Of a DNA stretch of 64,000 nt, positions 51,025 to 62,072 are shown piece after piece. The position numbers and the translations under genes are program-made. The DNA is from Setaria digitata. Its lineage: Eukaryota > Nematoda > Chromadorea > Rhabditida > Setariidae. Position 1 is the stretch's first letter, and each line of letters opens with the position of its first letter. A model generated the notes under the pieces. It was not told the origin of the DNA and made no database searches. It was given only the letters and a program-made list of their open reading frames with translations. The DNA lies in the NCBI GenBank assembly GCA_003640385.1, contig RCAB01000274.1, positions 22,183 to 86,182 of the forward strand. Reading direction: 5' to 3'.

Positions 51025-54000
51025 CTATGTCAATTGGTAATCAACAATACAAGGATTACTTATTCCGCATCGACGACCGCTCGTGCCACTTCTTTCTCCT
51101 CTCTCACTCCAGTAGCAACTATTCCGTTTAAAAAAACGACCAAAAGAATTTCGAGCCTGTAAATCTCCATGTCCATAAAAATCAGTCCCATAATTGTAAT
51201 CCCCGCTCCGTTCAAACGTTCGATATCTGCTTCCCTCATAATTCCAAGTGCGTTCGTTAGCGCGTCGCAAAAAATTCTGTGACATCCTTAAATTTTGTGT
51301 TGTTTTTTTCCCTTCCCTCTGCTGTTTTATAATTCATTCAGAAATTACAAATTTTCAATTGAAAAAAAAAACCTTTGCTTAAATTAAGATTTTAAGTGAC
51401 ACAAAACCATTTCATATAAGATACGAAAACCATTCACAGTAAGCTATCTTCTATTTGACAGACTAAACAAAAAAAAAAAAAAAAAAAAAATGGAAAACAT
51501 TCACCTATTTGTACTGTGCATATTTCGATTCACTAAGAATGGATCACCACCACCGAAAGCATCATCACCTCCACCAAACTGTGCACAAACCTGATTTCTT
51601 TGGTCTCTACTATCACCAAAATTTGGCATTGTTGGCATCATCACAGGCATAATCATCGGACATGGAATGCCAAATCCACAAAAGCCTGACCTTTAAAGAA
51701 GGAATCCTTCCTTCAATGAATGCATTTTTTTCTTTTAAATTCTCATTTACTTTTGATTCTTTTTCTTTTAACCACCAAGTTGATACATTTCAAAAAAAAA
51801 GTGTAATAAAATTAATTTATCCAGCTTACCAACTATTGAATGCCATATTTTTTGCTATCATTGTGCTCACCAATGAATTTCCGTACAATGGTTCAGCAAT
51901 GCTCACATTTCGTTGGAAAGTTTTTGCAATTGCTTCGTTAGTATATTGTAGCGATGATGAATATGAACATCGCGGAGGAAATAAATCATCCACTATGAAT
52001 AAAAATTTTTTTTATATCTAAAATTATTTTAATTCGAACAGTTTCAGATACCCTACTTAAAAAAATATATATATTACTAGGGAAACTTACTGTTTCTATC
52101 AGGAAGAACTGATAATACCGAATTACGTATGTTTGTCAATGCACCACTGCTCTCATCATCCACTTGTTTAATCGCTACATTGAAAATGCCACGGGCATCT
52201 CGTGATTTGATGATAATTTCATATTCGCCACCTTTTTCCAAATGCTAGATAATTAGAACGTTTACCCAAAATATAATGTAATATAGTATAATTAAGAGTC
52301 AAATAAATTGTAATAATTCAAATTTACTCAAAGCTGACTTGTTTTGTTGCTGCTTTGCTAATAACGACCAATAAATCAAAGGTCAAGACTCTGAAGAAAA
52401 AAGACACAAAATATAAAACTAAATCACCTGCAAAAAAATTCCATTTCCGGCATAGTTCTCAAGTCGACAGTGAAGCAGTGCTACAGGCAAATATAGAATT
52501 TTGTCTTTCTGAAATTGAGCAAAAGATTTATTGGGCACATACATACCAAGACAGGAGAGAAAAACATCTATTATTCAGTGATTAACATTCTTTAAGACCA
52601 TTAAATTGCTGATTGTTACTTTGGCTAATCATTCCCTTCATTCTGCTTGCTAAGATGACTTCGTATATCTATCATTCCCTAAATTTAATCTAGAGCAGGG
52701 ATAACTGTGTGAAATTTTTAAGTTACCAGCGAGTACCTACTTGTTTTCCAAAACAAAGAAGGTCAAAGACATCATTATTCTCCACTCCAACTAATCTAAC
52801 CACATTAAGCTGTTAATGACCGCGTCAGGAAAAGCTTAATTTCAACCAAGGGACAAAATGAACTGCAAGCAAAATTATTCCCATTTTTGACAACATGCTA
52901 ACACAAAAAGTCATTTCCTTGACATGGACCAATATTTTCACTTTTGCTAGACCAATTTTAAAATATGAAGTGTAACCAACCTTATTAATTACGGATATGT
53001 CAAATACGTCATTGCATTTGACCCATTTGTAAAAACCGTAATCGACCAAGTAAACCGAAAATCTGAACATTCATCCCTTTTCTTTTAATAAAGGGTAGCA
53101 GCTTTGCTAATTAATTATTTGAATATATCTGAGTAGTAATTAACAAAAAATATGAAAATCATATTTGTAAATTTATACATTTATATTGCCTACAAAACAT
53201 TCCAAAAGCACATCTCGCCGATAACAGAAAATATCCTTATTTGTTCCATTAAATCTATTCACCTAATCAATTAATTAATTAAAACATATTTTGGAAAAAA
53301 AACACACACACATATACCTGTGTGTATTTTCCGCAAATTTGATAATTTCAGCACGACACAAAGAACGACAACCACTGTCAACGCTCGCTCGTACTAAACA
53401 ACCCATTCCGCTTAATTCATGAATTTGTGTTGTATCAAATTGTGGACATGCGCTGTAGCGTTGTCGTCCCTCATGAAGAATCTTGAAAATAAAAAAAAAA
53501 AAAATAAGAAAAAGTAAAAAAAAAAACAAAATTAAATTCAATTATGGAGTAGAATTTGATGAAAAGAAAGTGTCAGCATTTTTAAGAAAAATTAAAAAAA
53601 AACTTGCTCTTTCGACTGTTGTAAAAATATTTGGTTCGAATGCCCAAAATGTATCAAATAATGGTGAATCAATCTTATCAAAACGTATTCGTATTATACG
53701 TGGATAGCTGTGTGGTATGTATTCTCGGAACGCATGCTGTCTAAATGGCATCTTAAAAGAAATATATTAAATATCATTTAAATATCAAAATTAGAACTCC
53801 TGGTATCAAACTTTTAATTTCAATAAAATACCTTTTCTTTATTTCTGCTACTTTTTGCCAATAGTGTAGTTTTTTACTCCTACCCTTAACTGATCTCTTT
53901 TTTTTAATGGTAGAATAAATTGTAAAACAAAATATCATTGATTGATCAGTTTTTGGGAATGATTGAGGAATATTCTTTTTCGGAGATTAAAGCGATTAAA

Positions 54001-56288
54001 GAGCTTAAAGTGAAAAGTTAAAATTGCTAAACGTACATTAGATCTTGGAACCATTGCATAGGCTTCATCCATCTCGTCTGAATACCAAATTTTAATTAGA
54101 GATATTTGAGCATGAAGAAAGAAATATCTCTCCAGATTTTTGGAAATTTGGAAAATTACAAGACAATTCTTAATAATAGCTCACTGCGATGCTTAATGCG
54201 ATCGTAGTCAAAGTTAGCATTGAAGAAGCTTGGGCGATTTCTTGGACTAACAGGTACATTATCTTCAATAATCGTTGAATTTTCCTCAAATTGCTAAAAA
54301 GGATTTCTTTTTTTAAAGAAAGAGATGACAACATAGCTTTGAAATTTATTTTAAAAGAAAACAAAAAAAAGCTTAAACCCAGTTACATTATTATTCCATC
54401 GATTTGCAACGCTGTTATTAATGAAAGTGTGCGCCCTGTGTCCACATCTATCACCGTACACAACCATCCTATCATTACAATCTAAAATATGTATAAGATT
54501 TACATTTAGGTCTTACAGAAACTGCCTGTATTAAAATTTCTACAGAACATTCAGACTACTGCATTCGCTATATGATGTGACGGATATATACGGTAACATG
54601 ATATTGGTGTAAATATAAAAATTAAGCAAAATAGAGGATTATTTATAATTTTTACTATTACTTTACGTACAAAATTTAGAGACAATTTATTACAAATACT
54701 ATGACTTCATAAAATAATTTTAAAAATTTGCCATGGAAACTGCTAGCCTTCGCTACTTTCTCTTCTCCCATAATAAATCATTTTGATTATTAGCAAGATC
54801 TAATGATCAAATTAAGAAACCAGAGAGGTATCTTCTTATTAACATTGTGAGATATTTTTATGTCTACCACTATTCATATCTTAATAATATCAGGAGGTAC
54901 CATTTTTTCGCTCATATCTTCCACCATTTTCAAAATCATTTCTGCGATGTCCAATCAAATCATTATGATAATGATAGGATTTTTCATGTTCTGATGATTG
55001 CTGTGTGTCGACATTCGCTTGTGGCATACCTATTAATTTTTTTTCATTGATGAAGAAGATAAATTAAATTACCAGTAGCATAAATATTCCCGTAAACAAC
55101 TATTTAACCATACTATCCATCACAAATTTCGAACATTCCTGTCCTTCAGCTGGTACCAAGCTAATATCTTTTAATTCCGCATATCCACCATTTCCATAAG
55201 AAATCAGCAAACGACCTTTAACACACAGTCCCACGGAAGGAATTACAACCAAATTGCCTATAAAAATTGGAATCAGCATTTCTTGTACTTCAAAAATTTT
55301 CATTAACTAGTGATCAATTACTTTCAAATATCAATAACGAGAAGTATTATCATACTTAGTATTATTATATGGATATTATTATCAGAGCGAAAAGTATGGG
55401 ATATACTATCAGATCGAAGATAATCAAACCATTAATACAACGACATTCACGTCCGGTAATTTGTGCCGCTACTTCTCTTTGCTCTTCACCGGCATCAACA
55501 ACCAAAATTGGACACATACAATCAGCGTCAATTTTAGCTTGCGAAGTCGATGGAAATAAGGCATTACGCTCCACTTCGACATCAATTCCCTTATCAATTA
55601 AGCGTACCTTAATTAAGTAGTACATAAACCTTTCAATGATATCTTATTCGTTTTTATTCATCTCATGAATTCATCCAAAAAATTAGGTGGAAAAGTGCGT
55701 TATTAACGTGAAGCTGATGCTCACACGTGATATCACGAGCATATTCAGAACAAACGCGAAAACAATTTCCACACTCACATTGTTTCGATAAATTAAAAGA
55801 AATAATTAGCCCAATTAACCTTTGTTAACCTTTCATTTTCGGAAAAATTTTTTGCTGCAACACGTTCCACACACTGTCCAACACGAATTGTAAATACATC
55901 ACCTGATGAAATGGCAAAATGTTTTTTTGTTTTCTAACAAGGATATAATAAAAATATTAATAGTAATATGGCTAGACTAATTTCTAATGATACTTTTGTA
56001 AATCCGACATTCTGTTCAAATGTTACAGAAAAATAAAACTTCTGGAAGTAAATAATGAAATTAAATATTTTTAAAATTTGCCATACCGAAATTATTGCCA
56101 TTTTCATTCATATGATTTCCAGAGTTAAATAAATCTTGTCCTGTTCCTATTTCTCGTCCATCATTCACTTTCGAATCATCGCTAACCACATGTGCCACAT
56201 AAATAATCACTTCAGAGCTTTCACCGGAATCACTAACATGGCTGATAAAACCATCGAAATTTACAACTTTTATAAGCTCTTCTGACAT
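51025..56288 (-). CDS. Protein with two extended Tudor domains and Arg-rich tail
   Basis: Seventeen minus-strand exons join in frame: 56087-56288, 55820-55902, 55708-55773, 55430-55607, 55109-55257, 54901-55000, 54387-54481, 54185-54293, 54037-54077, 53608-53751, 53318-53481, 52981-53062, 52741-52809, 52091-52244, 51830-51992, 51505-51690, 51025-51286 (748 residues). eTud1 (about 1-225) opens NFDGFISHVSDSGESSEVII and has the Tudor core HVRLIDKGIDVEV. eTud2 (about 355-545) has IDSPLFDTF, GMGCLVRASV and the core FSVYLVDYGFYKWV. A basic N/H/R-rich linker joins them. The tail is rich in Met/Gly, then Arg/Ser/Tyr/Gly. eTud domains bind methylated Arg of Argonaute or granule proteins, so a germline small-RNA role is inferred. 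The ATG follows an in-frame TGA and lies 49 nt past an AG that could be a spliced-leader site. The 55000 acceptor and 53608 donor are the least certain. Confidence 0.75.
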
Positions 56289-58538
56289 TCTTCACCGCTT
56301 CCACTTTACCAGTTGATCTTTTTCGTTCCAGTTAAGCTGTAATATATTTTGGAAAACATGCAAGTGCAACATGATGTTCTGAATATAATTATTTAAAGAA
56401 ATAAAAAAAAAACAATAATAAAAGAAAAAAGCCACTCAGAAATCTTGCACTGAAGTTCTAGTCTTTAGGAAACAGTTTGGCACTATGAAACTAATCAGCT
56501 AGAAGAATCAGTTTACGATTTTACAGTACAAAAATATTAGAGAAACCTTCACAAGCATCTATTAAGCATATCTTCAATTATGATTCAGTGGAATTCAAAA
56601 AATAATGCTGACATTATCTCTAAGCATAAGACTCATTTTAAGTCTATTTCAATTTTCCTTTTTTTTTTCTAAATTTAATTTCTTCTTCAAAATTAAACTT
56701 AAAAACTTATGTTCAAATGAGAAAAAAAAAGTGAGAAAAAATGCCTTCTATGTCGTATCAGAAATTATTTCGCTTTAATTTACCGGGGATTTTTCCCATG
56801 AAAGATATATTGTTCACATTTCGTAACAAGAAAGATCTGAGAAAGAATAGAATAGGGATTGTGTTACTATCAGTTTTTTCTTCTTTGTATTATTTGTTTT
56901 AATATTCTCAAAAAAAAAAGAAAAAAAGGAAGAAAAACGTATATTTAAGAGGTAGAGAAAAAAAAAAATCATTTTAATAGAATTTTGATTCATTTTTTTT
57001 TTTTTTAAAAATTTTAATCAAACTTGATTTCATTCGATTACTTAAAAGTAGTATGTACATATTTGTTCGAAAATATTATGCTATCTTCTTTTCCTAAATA
57101 TTTTTTCATGATGAGTTGATCAAATTTGAAAGGAAAAAAAGTAATTAATCACTGAATTCCATTTGGGTAGTAATAAGCAAATAAAAAGTGCTACATTCTA
57201 CTAAAGATAAGTGAACATCCCTCTCAACAAACGTTTCCTTTACCTAAACATTTCAACAACATCAACTTACCACTACCAATCTTCGATATGACCGATTGAA
57301 ATAATGCGTGCAAGATGTATTTTCGATGATAAAAGATTGCATAACAAATGTGCAAGCTATATTATATGCAAATTTATTTATTTTTTTCTGAATTACATAT
57401 ACACTAAGGATATTTCTGCAAAAATTCATGCATACTGCAGTCGTACACGAATTACGTAACTATGCAGCGCATGCAAAAAATATTCCCACAAATATTCATG
57501 TATGCTGCAGTCATGGACAATTCACATAATCGTGCAAAGCATGCTGAAGATATTCTCGCAAGTAATCATGTATGTCATAGTCGTGAACAGTTCACGTAAC
57601 CATGGAATGCAAGCTAAAGATATTCCCGCACTTGTTCATTTTGCAATCATGTGCAATTCATGTCATCTGTTACATGTAAAAGCATAGATGGGTGCAAAAC
57701 GTATTAAACCACGTATTAGACGCATTTGATAAATTTAATTAGTGATAACGATCCAGTAATAAGGATGAGCTGGAAATGCTTAATTTTGCCTTTTTTGCTT
57801 CCATCGTTTCTCTCAGATGAAAACTTCACACGTGATTGATTTCAAACAAAATTGATATGATTGCTAAGATCAATGTTAACAGTGATAATCACTATCATAT
57901 CAGTTCTCGTTCCTCATTTGCCTACCTTGCTTACTTATTTTCGTGATATGACTCAATGAGTGCTCCACATTGCATCTTTCAGTCATCTCAGCATCACTGT
58001 ATATGAGTATCAAACGCCACGAATTAGAAAGATTTTTATAGGATGAAATATAGACTGGGTGTGGCAGATTAGGCTGGTAAATTAGCCAGTATCATAACGA
58101 TCAGGATATTTGATATAATAAACTATCAGAATGATAAGATGAAAATCTCGTGATACTGTAGATTAGTTAGGTAGAGGAATCCAACATGGACCATATGGAA
58201 GGAGTTTAAAAAGGTGAATGCAGGATAAGTTACAGAGTGGAATGTCCGGAAAGATGAATCCGAAATGAATGGTGATATGAGTGAGGTGGTACGGTAGGTC
58301 GGTGCTTCGACGTTCATATTTGAAGTACTTTCATGAGAGCTGCAACAGTTAATAGGAAACCAAAGAGTTAGCATGAATACGGTAGTTACGTTTTTAGATT
58401 TAAAATTCAAGAGGGTTTCTTTCGTTGTTAGGAATTCTGGCTATTTTGTTTGTTTCTGTGGTATTTTGTGAATGATTTTCACTAGAATGCTATTAATACT
58501 TGTTTTTAGAACACGCATTTTGTTGACACGTGACAAGA
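56289..58538. other. Intergenic region between divergent Tudor gene and bub-3
   Basis: About 2.2 kb separating two divergently transcribed genes, so it probably holds both promoters. It contains a 4 x 70-bp tandem repeat (57410-57689). No exon, TATA element or RNA gene can be supported. Confidence 0.5.
57410..57689. repeat. Four diverged 70-bp tandem repeats
   Basis: Units start at 57410, 57480, 57550 and 57620, each with ATATT(C/T)C/T(C/G)GC-like beginnings, then ATTCATGTATG-like, TGCAGTCATG-like and AATTCACGTAA-like blocks, and an AAGCATGC-like end. Spacing is exactly 70 bp. The units differ at many positions, so the array is old. A fainter related segment lies just before (about 57320-57409). 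A plus-strand frame of 61 codons across it is a by-product of period and composition. Confidence 0.8.
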
Positions 58539-60920
58539 ATGTTTCATTTCGCAGGTGGCTCAACGGAGGGAACGATACCACATCCAAGTAATACACAAAT
58601 ATCAAAAGTTCAGGCTAGTTGTGTGTTTTCTCTTCTACGTTTATTTCTCTTGAATGAATTCAAAATATTTCTTGGATGTACTATTTACATTTACATGCAT
58701 TTCAATTGGGAAGAAATTTCTAAAGAGAAATTAAGATTAAGCAGAAACCACTGACCTCCAACTCACTCTTAACATTGATGACGCATCCATTTTCGAACTT
58801 GTCTTCATTCAGTATTATCCAGAGCTACTGATTGACTAGATAGTTCTTTCGCTGCTTTCTGCATGTAATGAGGGATATTTTCGTTTAGTTTATGGTTATA
58901 TTTTCCCTATCCCTGGGGAATATATGCTTTAGCTTTGAACTGTATGTTTCTCAAAGAGTTTCTTTTTTTTCGCTATCTGAAGTCTATCCTAAATAGCAGT
59001 GTTTTCATATCACTTTTTTTTAACTGCCATGTTATTTTAGTTTTCGCCGGACGATAATGGTCAATTGCTTGCAGTATCAAGTTGGGAAGGTGCAGTTCGC
59101 ATTTATCATTTTCCTGCTGGTCCAGTTACTGCACTTGAAAAACGAATGTATACGCATTCTAAGCCAGTTTTGGCTTGCACTTTCTTTGTAAGTTATCGAT
59201 TTGATTAGTATAGAGTGTGAAGAAACCATTGAGTACTGGATTATGCAGACCAGTGACCAATAATTGCTTAGCAATATCTTAAAGATAAGTCCATTTTCCT
59301 AAATTTTGCTGTTTTAGTTTGCAGAGTTTTGTAATATGCATACGTAAAGCTTCGATGTTGACACATACTAAGTCGGTTTTCGTTTCAGCTCCCTTTTCGT
59401 GTCCTTGTACTTTTCCATGATAGGATTAAGCAAAAAAGTACTACATTTGTTACTAAAAGTAGTTAGAATTCTTCCATAAGCTTTCATTTATTTGTACATG
59501 TCAAGTGAAAACGCTTTTGCAGAGTAAAAACGATGTTGCAAGTGGTGGTCTGGATAACTTAATTAAAGCTTATAACATGGAGCATGGTGTAGAATGTGTT
59601 TTGGGACATCATGAAGCTCCTGTGCGGTGCCTTGAATATTGCAAGGAACACAACTTGGTAGCCTCTGGAGGATGGGATTCTGCACTGAGAGTGAGTATAT
59701 CTTTTTTTCATGAGTTTTCACTTTAATGTTGAAGTTATAGCCTAAGAAATGTAAAAGAAATAGAGTAAACTAGAGTAGAAAGTATTGGCAGAATGAGAAA
59801 TGATTTCTATTTATTGATTAACCATAATTGACCGTACTTTCTCGTCTATGTCAACTGTTTTCCAGCTGTGGGATACACGGTCGAAAAATTCTGCTGGATA
59901 TGGGAATAATGGCGATAAAGTTTATGCAATGGATGCGTTTGGTAATCGAATTCTTGTTGGTACAAAAGATCGTAAGATAATTGTATGGGATGTGCGGAAT
60001 CTTGGTGAACCTGAACAAATACGTGACAGCCCACTAAAGGCACCTTTCCCACTTTTTAATTTTTATAGCTTTTAACTTTTTAACGCTAATTGTCTTTGGC
60101 TTTAACTTTAAATCATATTTAATAGCAGTTATGTATTTCTGGAACTTATTTTCAAAAATTCTAATTGTTGTGAGTGAGGTTTAATTCACTTATTTTTACT
60201 TTGCGTTACTTAGTGAAGGCATGACTTGTTATTTTATATTCTGCTTTTTTAGTTTCAAACGCGAGCTGTGAAAGCCTTTCCAACTGGTGAAGCTTTTGTT
60301 GTTGCTTCTATAGAAGGGCGTGTAGCAGTAGAGTATTTCGATATGGCACCAGAGGTGCAGAAAAACAAATATGCTTTTAAATGCCATCGTGAAAAGGATG
60401 AATCTGGTACCGAAATGATATACCCCGTAAACTGTATTGATTTTCATCCCATACATAATACATTTGTTACTGGAGGTTTGTTGAATCTTGTGAATATTGA
60501 CCAGTTTTTTATCCTTCCATCAAATCTTCGGAAAGTCATAAGTAAAATCAAAACTATATTTTGTTAGATTACTTTATCATTTTTTTTCAGGTTCAGATGC
60601 ACTTGTAAATATTTGGGATCCGTTTAACAGGAAACGAATATGTCAGCTGCATAAGTGCGTTTGTATATTTGTTAATCTTGCTTACTGCACTAGATCAATT
60701 CAGCCATAGAAAATTATTTTTTTAATGCCAAGAAAGTAATCTAACTTTGTTTTCTTTCCGGTTTCCAACTGGTATTATGAGCGTTTCATTCAATGCATCC
60801 GGAACGCAATTAGCAATCGCAGCTTCGTATATGAATGAATTGAAAGAGCGCCCTAATCCAGAACCCGAAAGTATAGTAGTAGTGAGGAAGATCACGGATG
60901 TGGAAGCAAGACCGAAGTAA
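58539..60920 (+). CDS. bub-3: Mitotic checkpoint protein BUB3 (WD40)
   Basis: Seven-bladed WD40 protein that binds Bub1/BubR1 and phosphorylated KNL1 at kinetochores in the spindle checkpoint. Exons: 58539-58613, 59041-59187, 59523-59690, 59866-60039, 60253-60475, 60591-60654, and 60761-60920 (or 60737-60920). This gives 336 residues (344 with the longer last exon), against 328 in human BUB3. Near-exact family matches include VASGGLDNLIKAYNM, EAPVRCLEYC, SIEGRVAVEYFD, PEVQKNKYAFKCHR, IYPVN and NIWDPFNRKR. It ends with ITDVEARPK. Two introns appear to begin with GC, and the last intron lacks a good AG where homology wants it. The start ATG follows an in-frame TGA at 58524; the TTTCATTTCGCAG just after it also looks like an acceptor, so a different first exon is possible. 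Confidence 0.95.
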
Positions 60921-61010
60921 TGCATTTTTTTTTTTTTTTCTAGTTTTCACAGTTATTTTGTTATTTATGAATCATCGGACGACTTCAAGAGAAATTATGT
61001 TCAATGTTAC
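60921..61010. other. 90-bp spacer between convergent bub-3 and cystatin stops
   Basis: The two genes end tail to tail only 90 bp apart, so their 3' UTRs must overlap as antisense RNA. No exact AATAAA is visible for either strand in the spacer. Confidence 0.7.
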
Positions 61011-62061
61011 TCACGTCAGGGTAACGCTGAACGTGTTTTGCCATGGTGCTGACCACACTTCTATGTTGAATTCCTGAAAATGTTGTAATTTTGATAATTG
61101 TAGAATGGTACTATTTTAAGTTATGTTGTTACCTCGAAATCGGCAGTCGCTGATGTTTCATCATTTGTTGAAATTTTTGGAATTCTTGTCTGCTTTATGT
61201 TTTTTGGATGAACCAGTTGATAGTGATAGAAATGTTCCGAAAAGATAGAATGTCCATTCTCTATTTTTCACCTTTCTTCAATGTCCGTGATTTTTGAAAC
61301 GAAAAATTCAGTTAAGTAACGCTTGAGTTTACTTCGTTTGGTTTAAGTGAGATATATTCTACCTTTTTCGGTTTATTCTTGTTGACAGCACATGTTGCTG
61401 CATTCGTTATTCCAGATCGCTGCAAAATAAAAAATATATAAGATTTCTGAACTTTCAGTTATATAAAGTGAATGTGCCAGAATATTTTATTCACATCCTG
61501 AGATGATCAAACTATAATAAGTGCACTGTATAGGAGGAAGAATTGTTTGCTAACGCATAAAAAGAGTCAATGGTTTTTATCTGTAAAACGGTCTTGTGTA
61601 TGTGGGATTTTGTATACACCTAAATAAATAGAATGACAAAGGCTCGCCTTTCTGCATACGGTTGGTGCAGCAAGGATTCTCAGGTAATATTTTACGCCTG
61701 ATACCACCTGAGTACGGGCACCGATAATTTTTTCCAATTTATAGAGATATTTGCTTTTTGTCTGTTGATTTACTTGAACCATCGCCTTCTCTGCTACGTC
61801 CTGAAAAATGATAGCCAGTCATTTCCAATTTTTTTTCTTCATAAGAAAAGAAAAAAGGTTGTAAACAAACTTTTCAAAAAAGAATGTTTTTTTCAAATGA
61901 ACAATAGGAAAGAAAAATATTATTTTTGGGAATAGTGAAGCTACCTTTATTTCTGGATCATCTACATCGCTGTTCGTTACTCCACCAACAAAGCCAAATC
62001 CCTGAGCGGAACCCTTGGAAATAATCATAAACAGCGTGAGGTACAGAATTAGGTAGCACAT
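61011..62061 (-). CDS. Secreted cystatin (cysteine protease inhibitor)
   Basis: Four minus-strand exons, all phase 0: 61945-62061, 61660-61800, 61363-61419 and 61011-61073, giving 125 residues. Residues 1-20 form a signal peptide (MCYLILYLTLFMIISKGSAQ). The three cystatin contact sites are present: Gly pair in FVGGV (residues 25-26), QVVSG (70-74) and the PW hairpin in EVWSAPWQ (115-116), so it should inhibit papain-like cathepsins. Only one Cys is left in the mature chain (TCAV), so the usual two disulphides are missing. The Ser-Asn-Asp site that lets the filarial cystatin CPI-2 inhibit legumain is not seen (QTKSKY in its place). The ATG follows directly on TTTGCAG, a typical place for a trans-splice acceptor. 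Filarial cystatins are secreted, but I do not claim a host role for this one. Confidence 0.88.
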
Positions 62062-62072
62062 CTGCAAATTTT
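62062..62072 (-). promoter_or_regulatory. Likely spliced-leader acceptor of the cystatin gene
   Basis: On the minus strand AAAATTTGCAG ends immediately before the ATG at 62061. In nematodes, SL1 is often joined just a few bases before the start codon. A normal intron with an untranslated first exon would look the same, so this is an inference. Confidence 0.45.

Noticed and set aside
51662..52021. 119-codon plus-strand frame
   Set aside because: Antisense shadow of the Tudor-gene exons at 51830-51992 and 51505-51690.
57502..57687. 61-codon plus-strand frame in the 70-bp array
   Set aside because: The frame is kept open by a diverged non-coding repeat and has no coding features. A 70-bp period is not a multiple of three, so it would shift frame at each unit.
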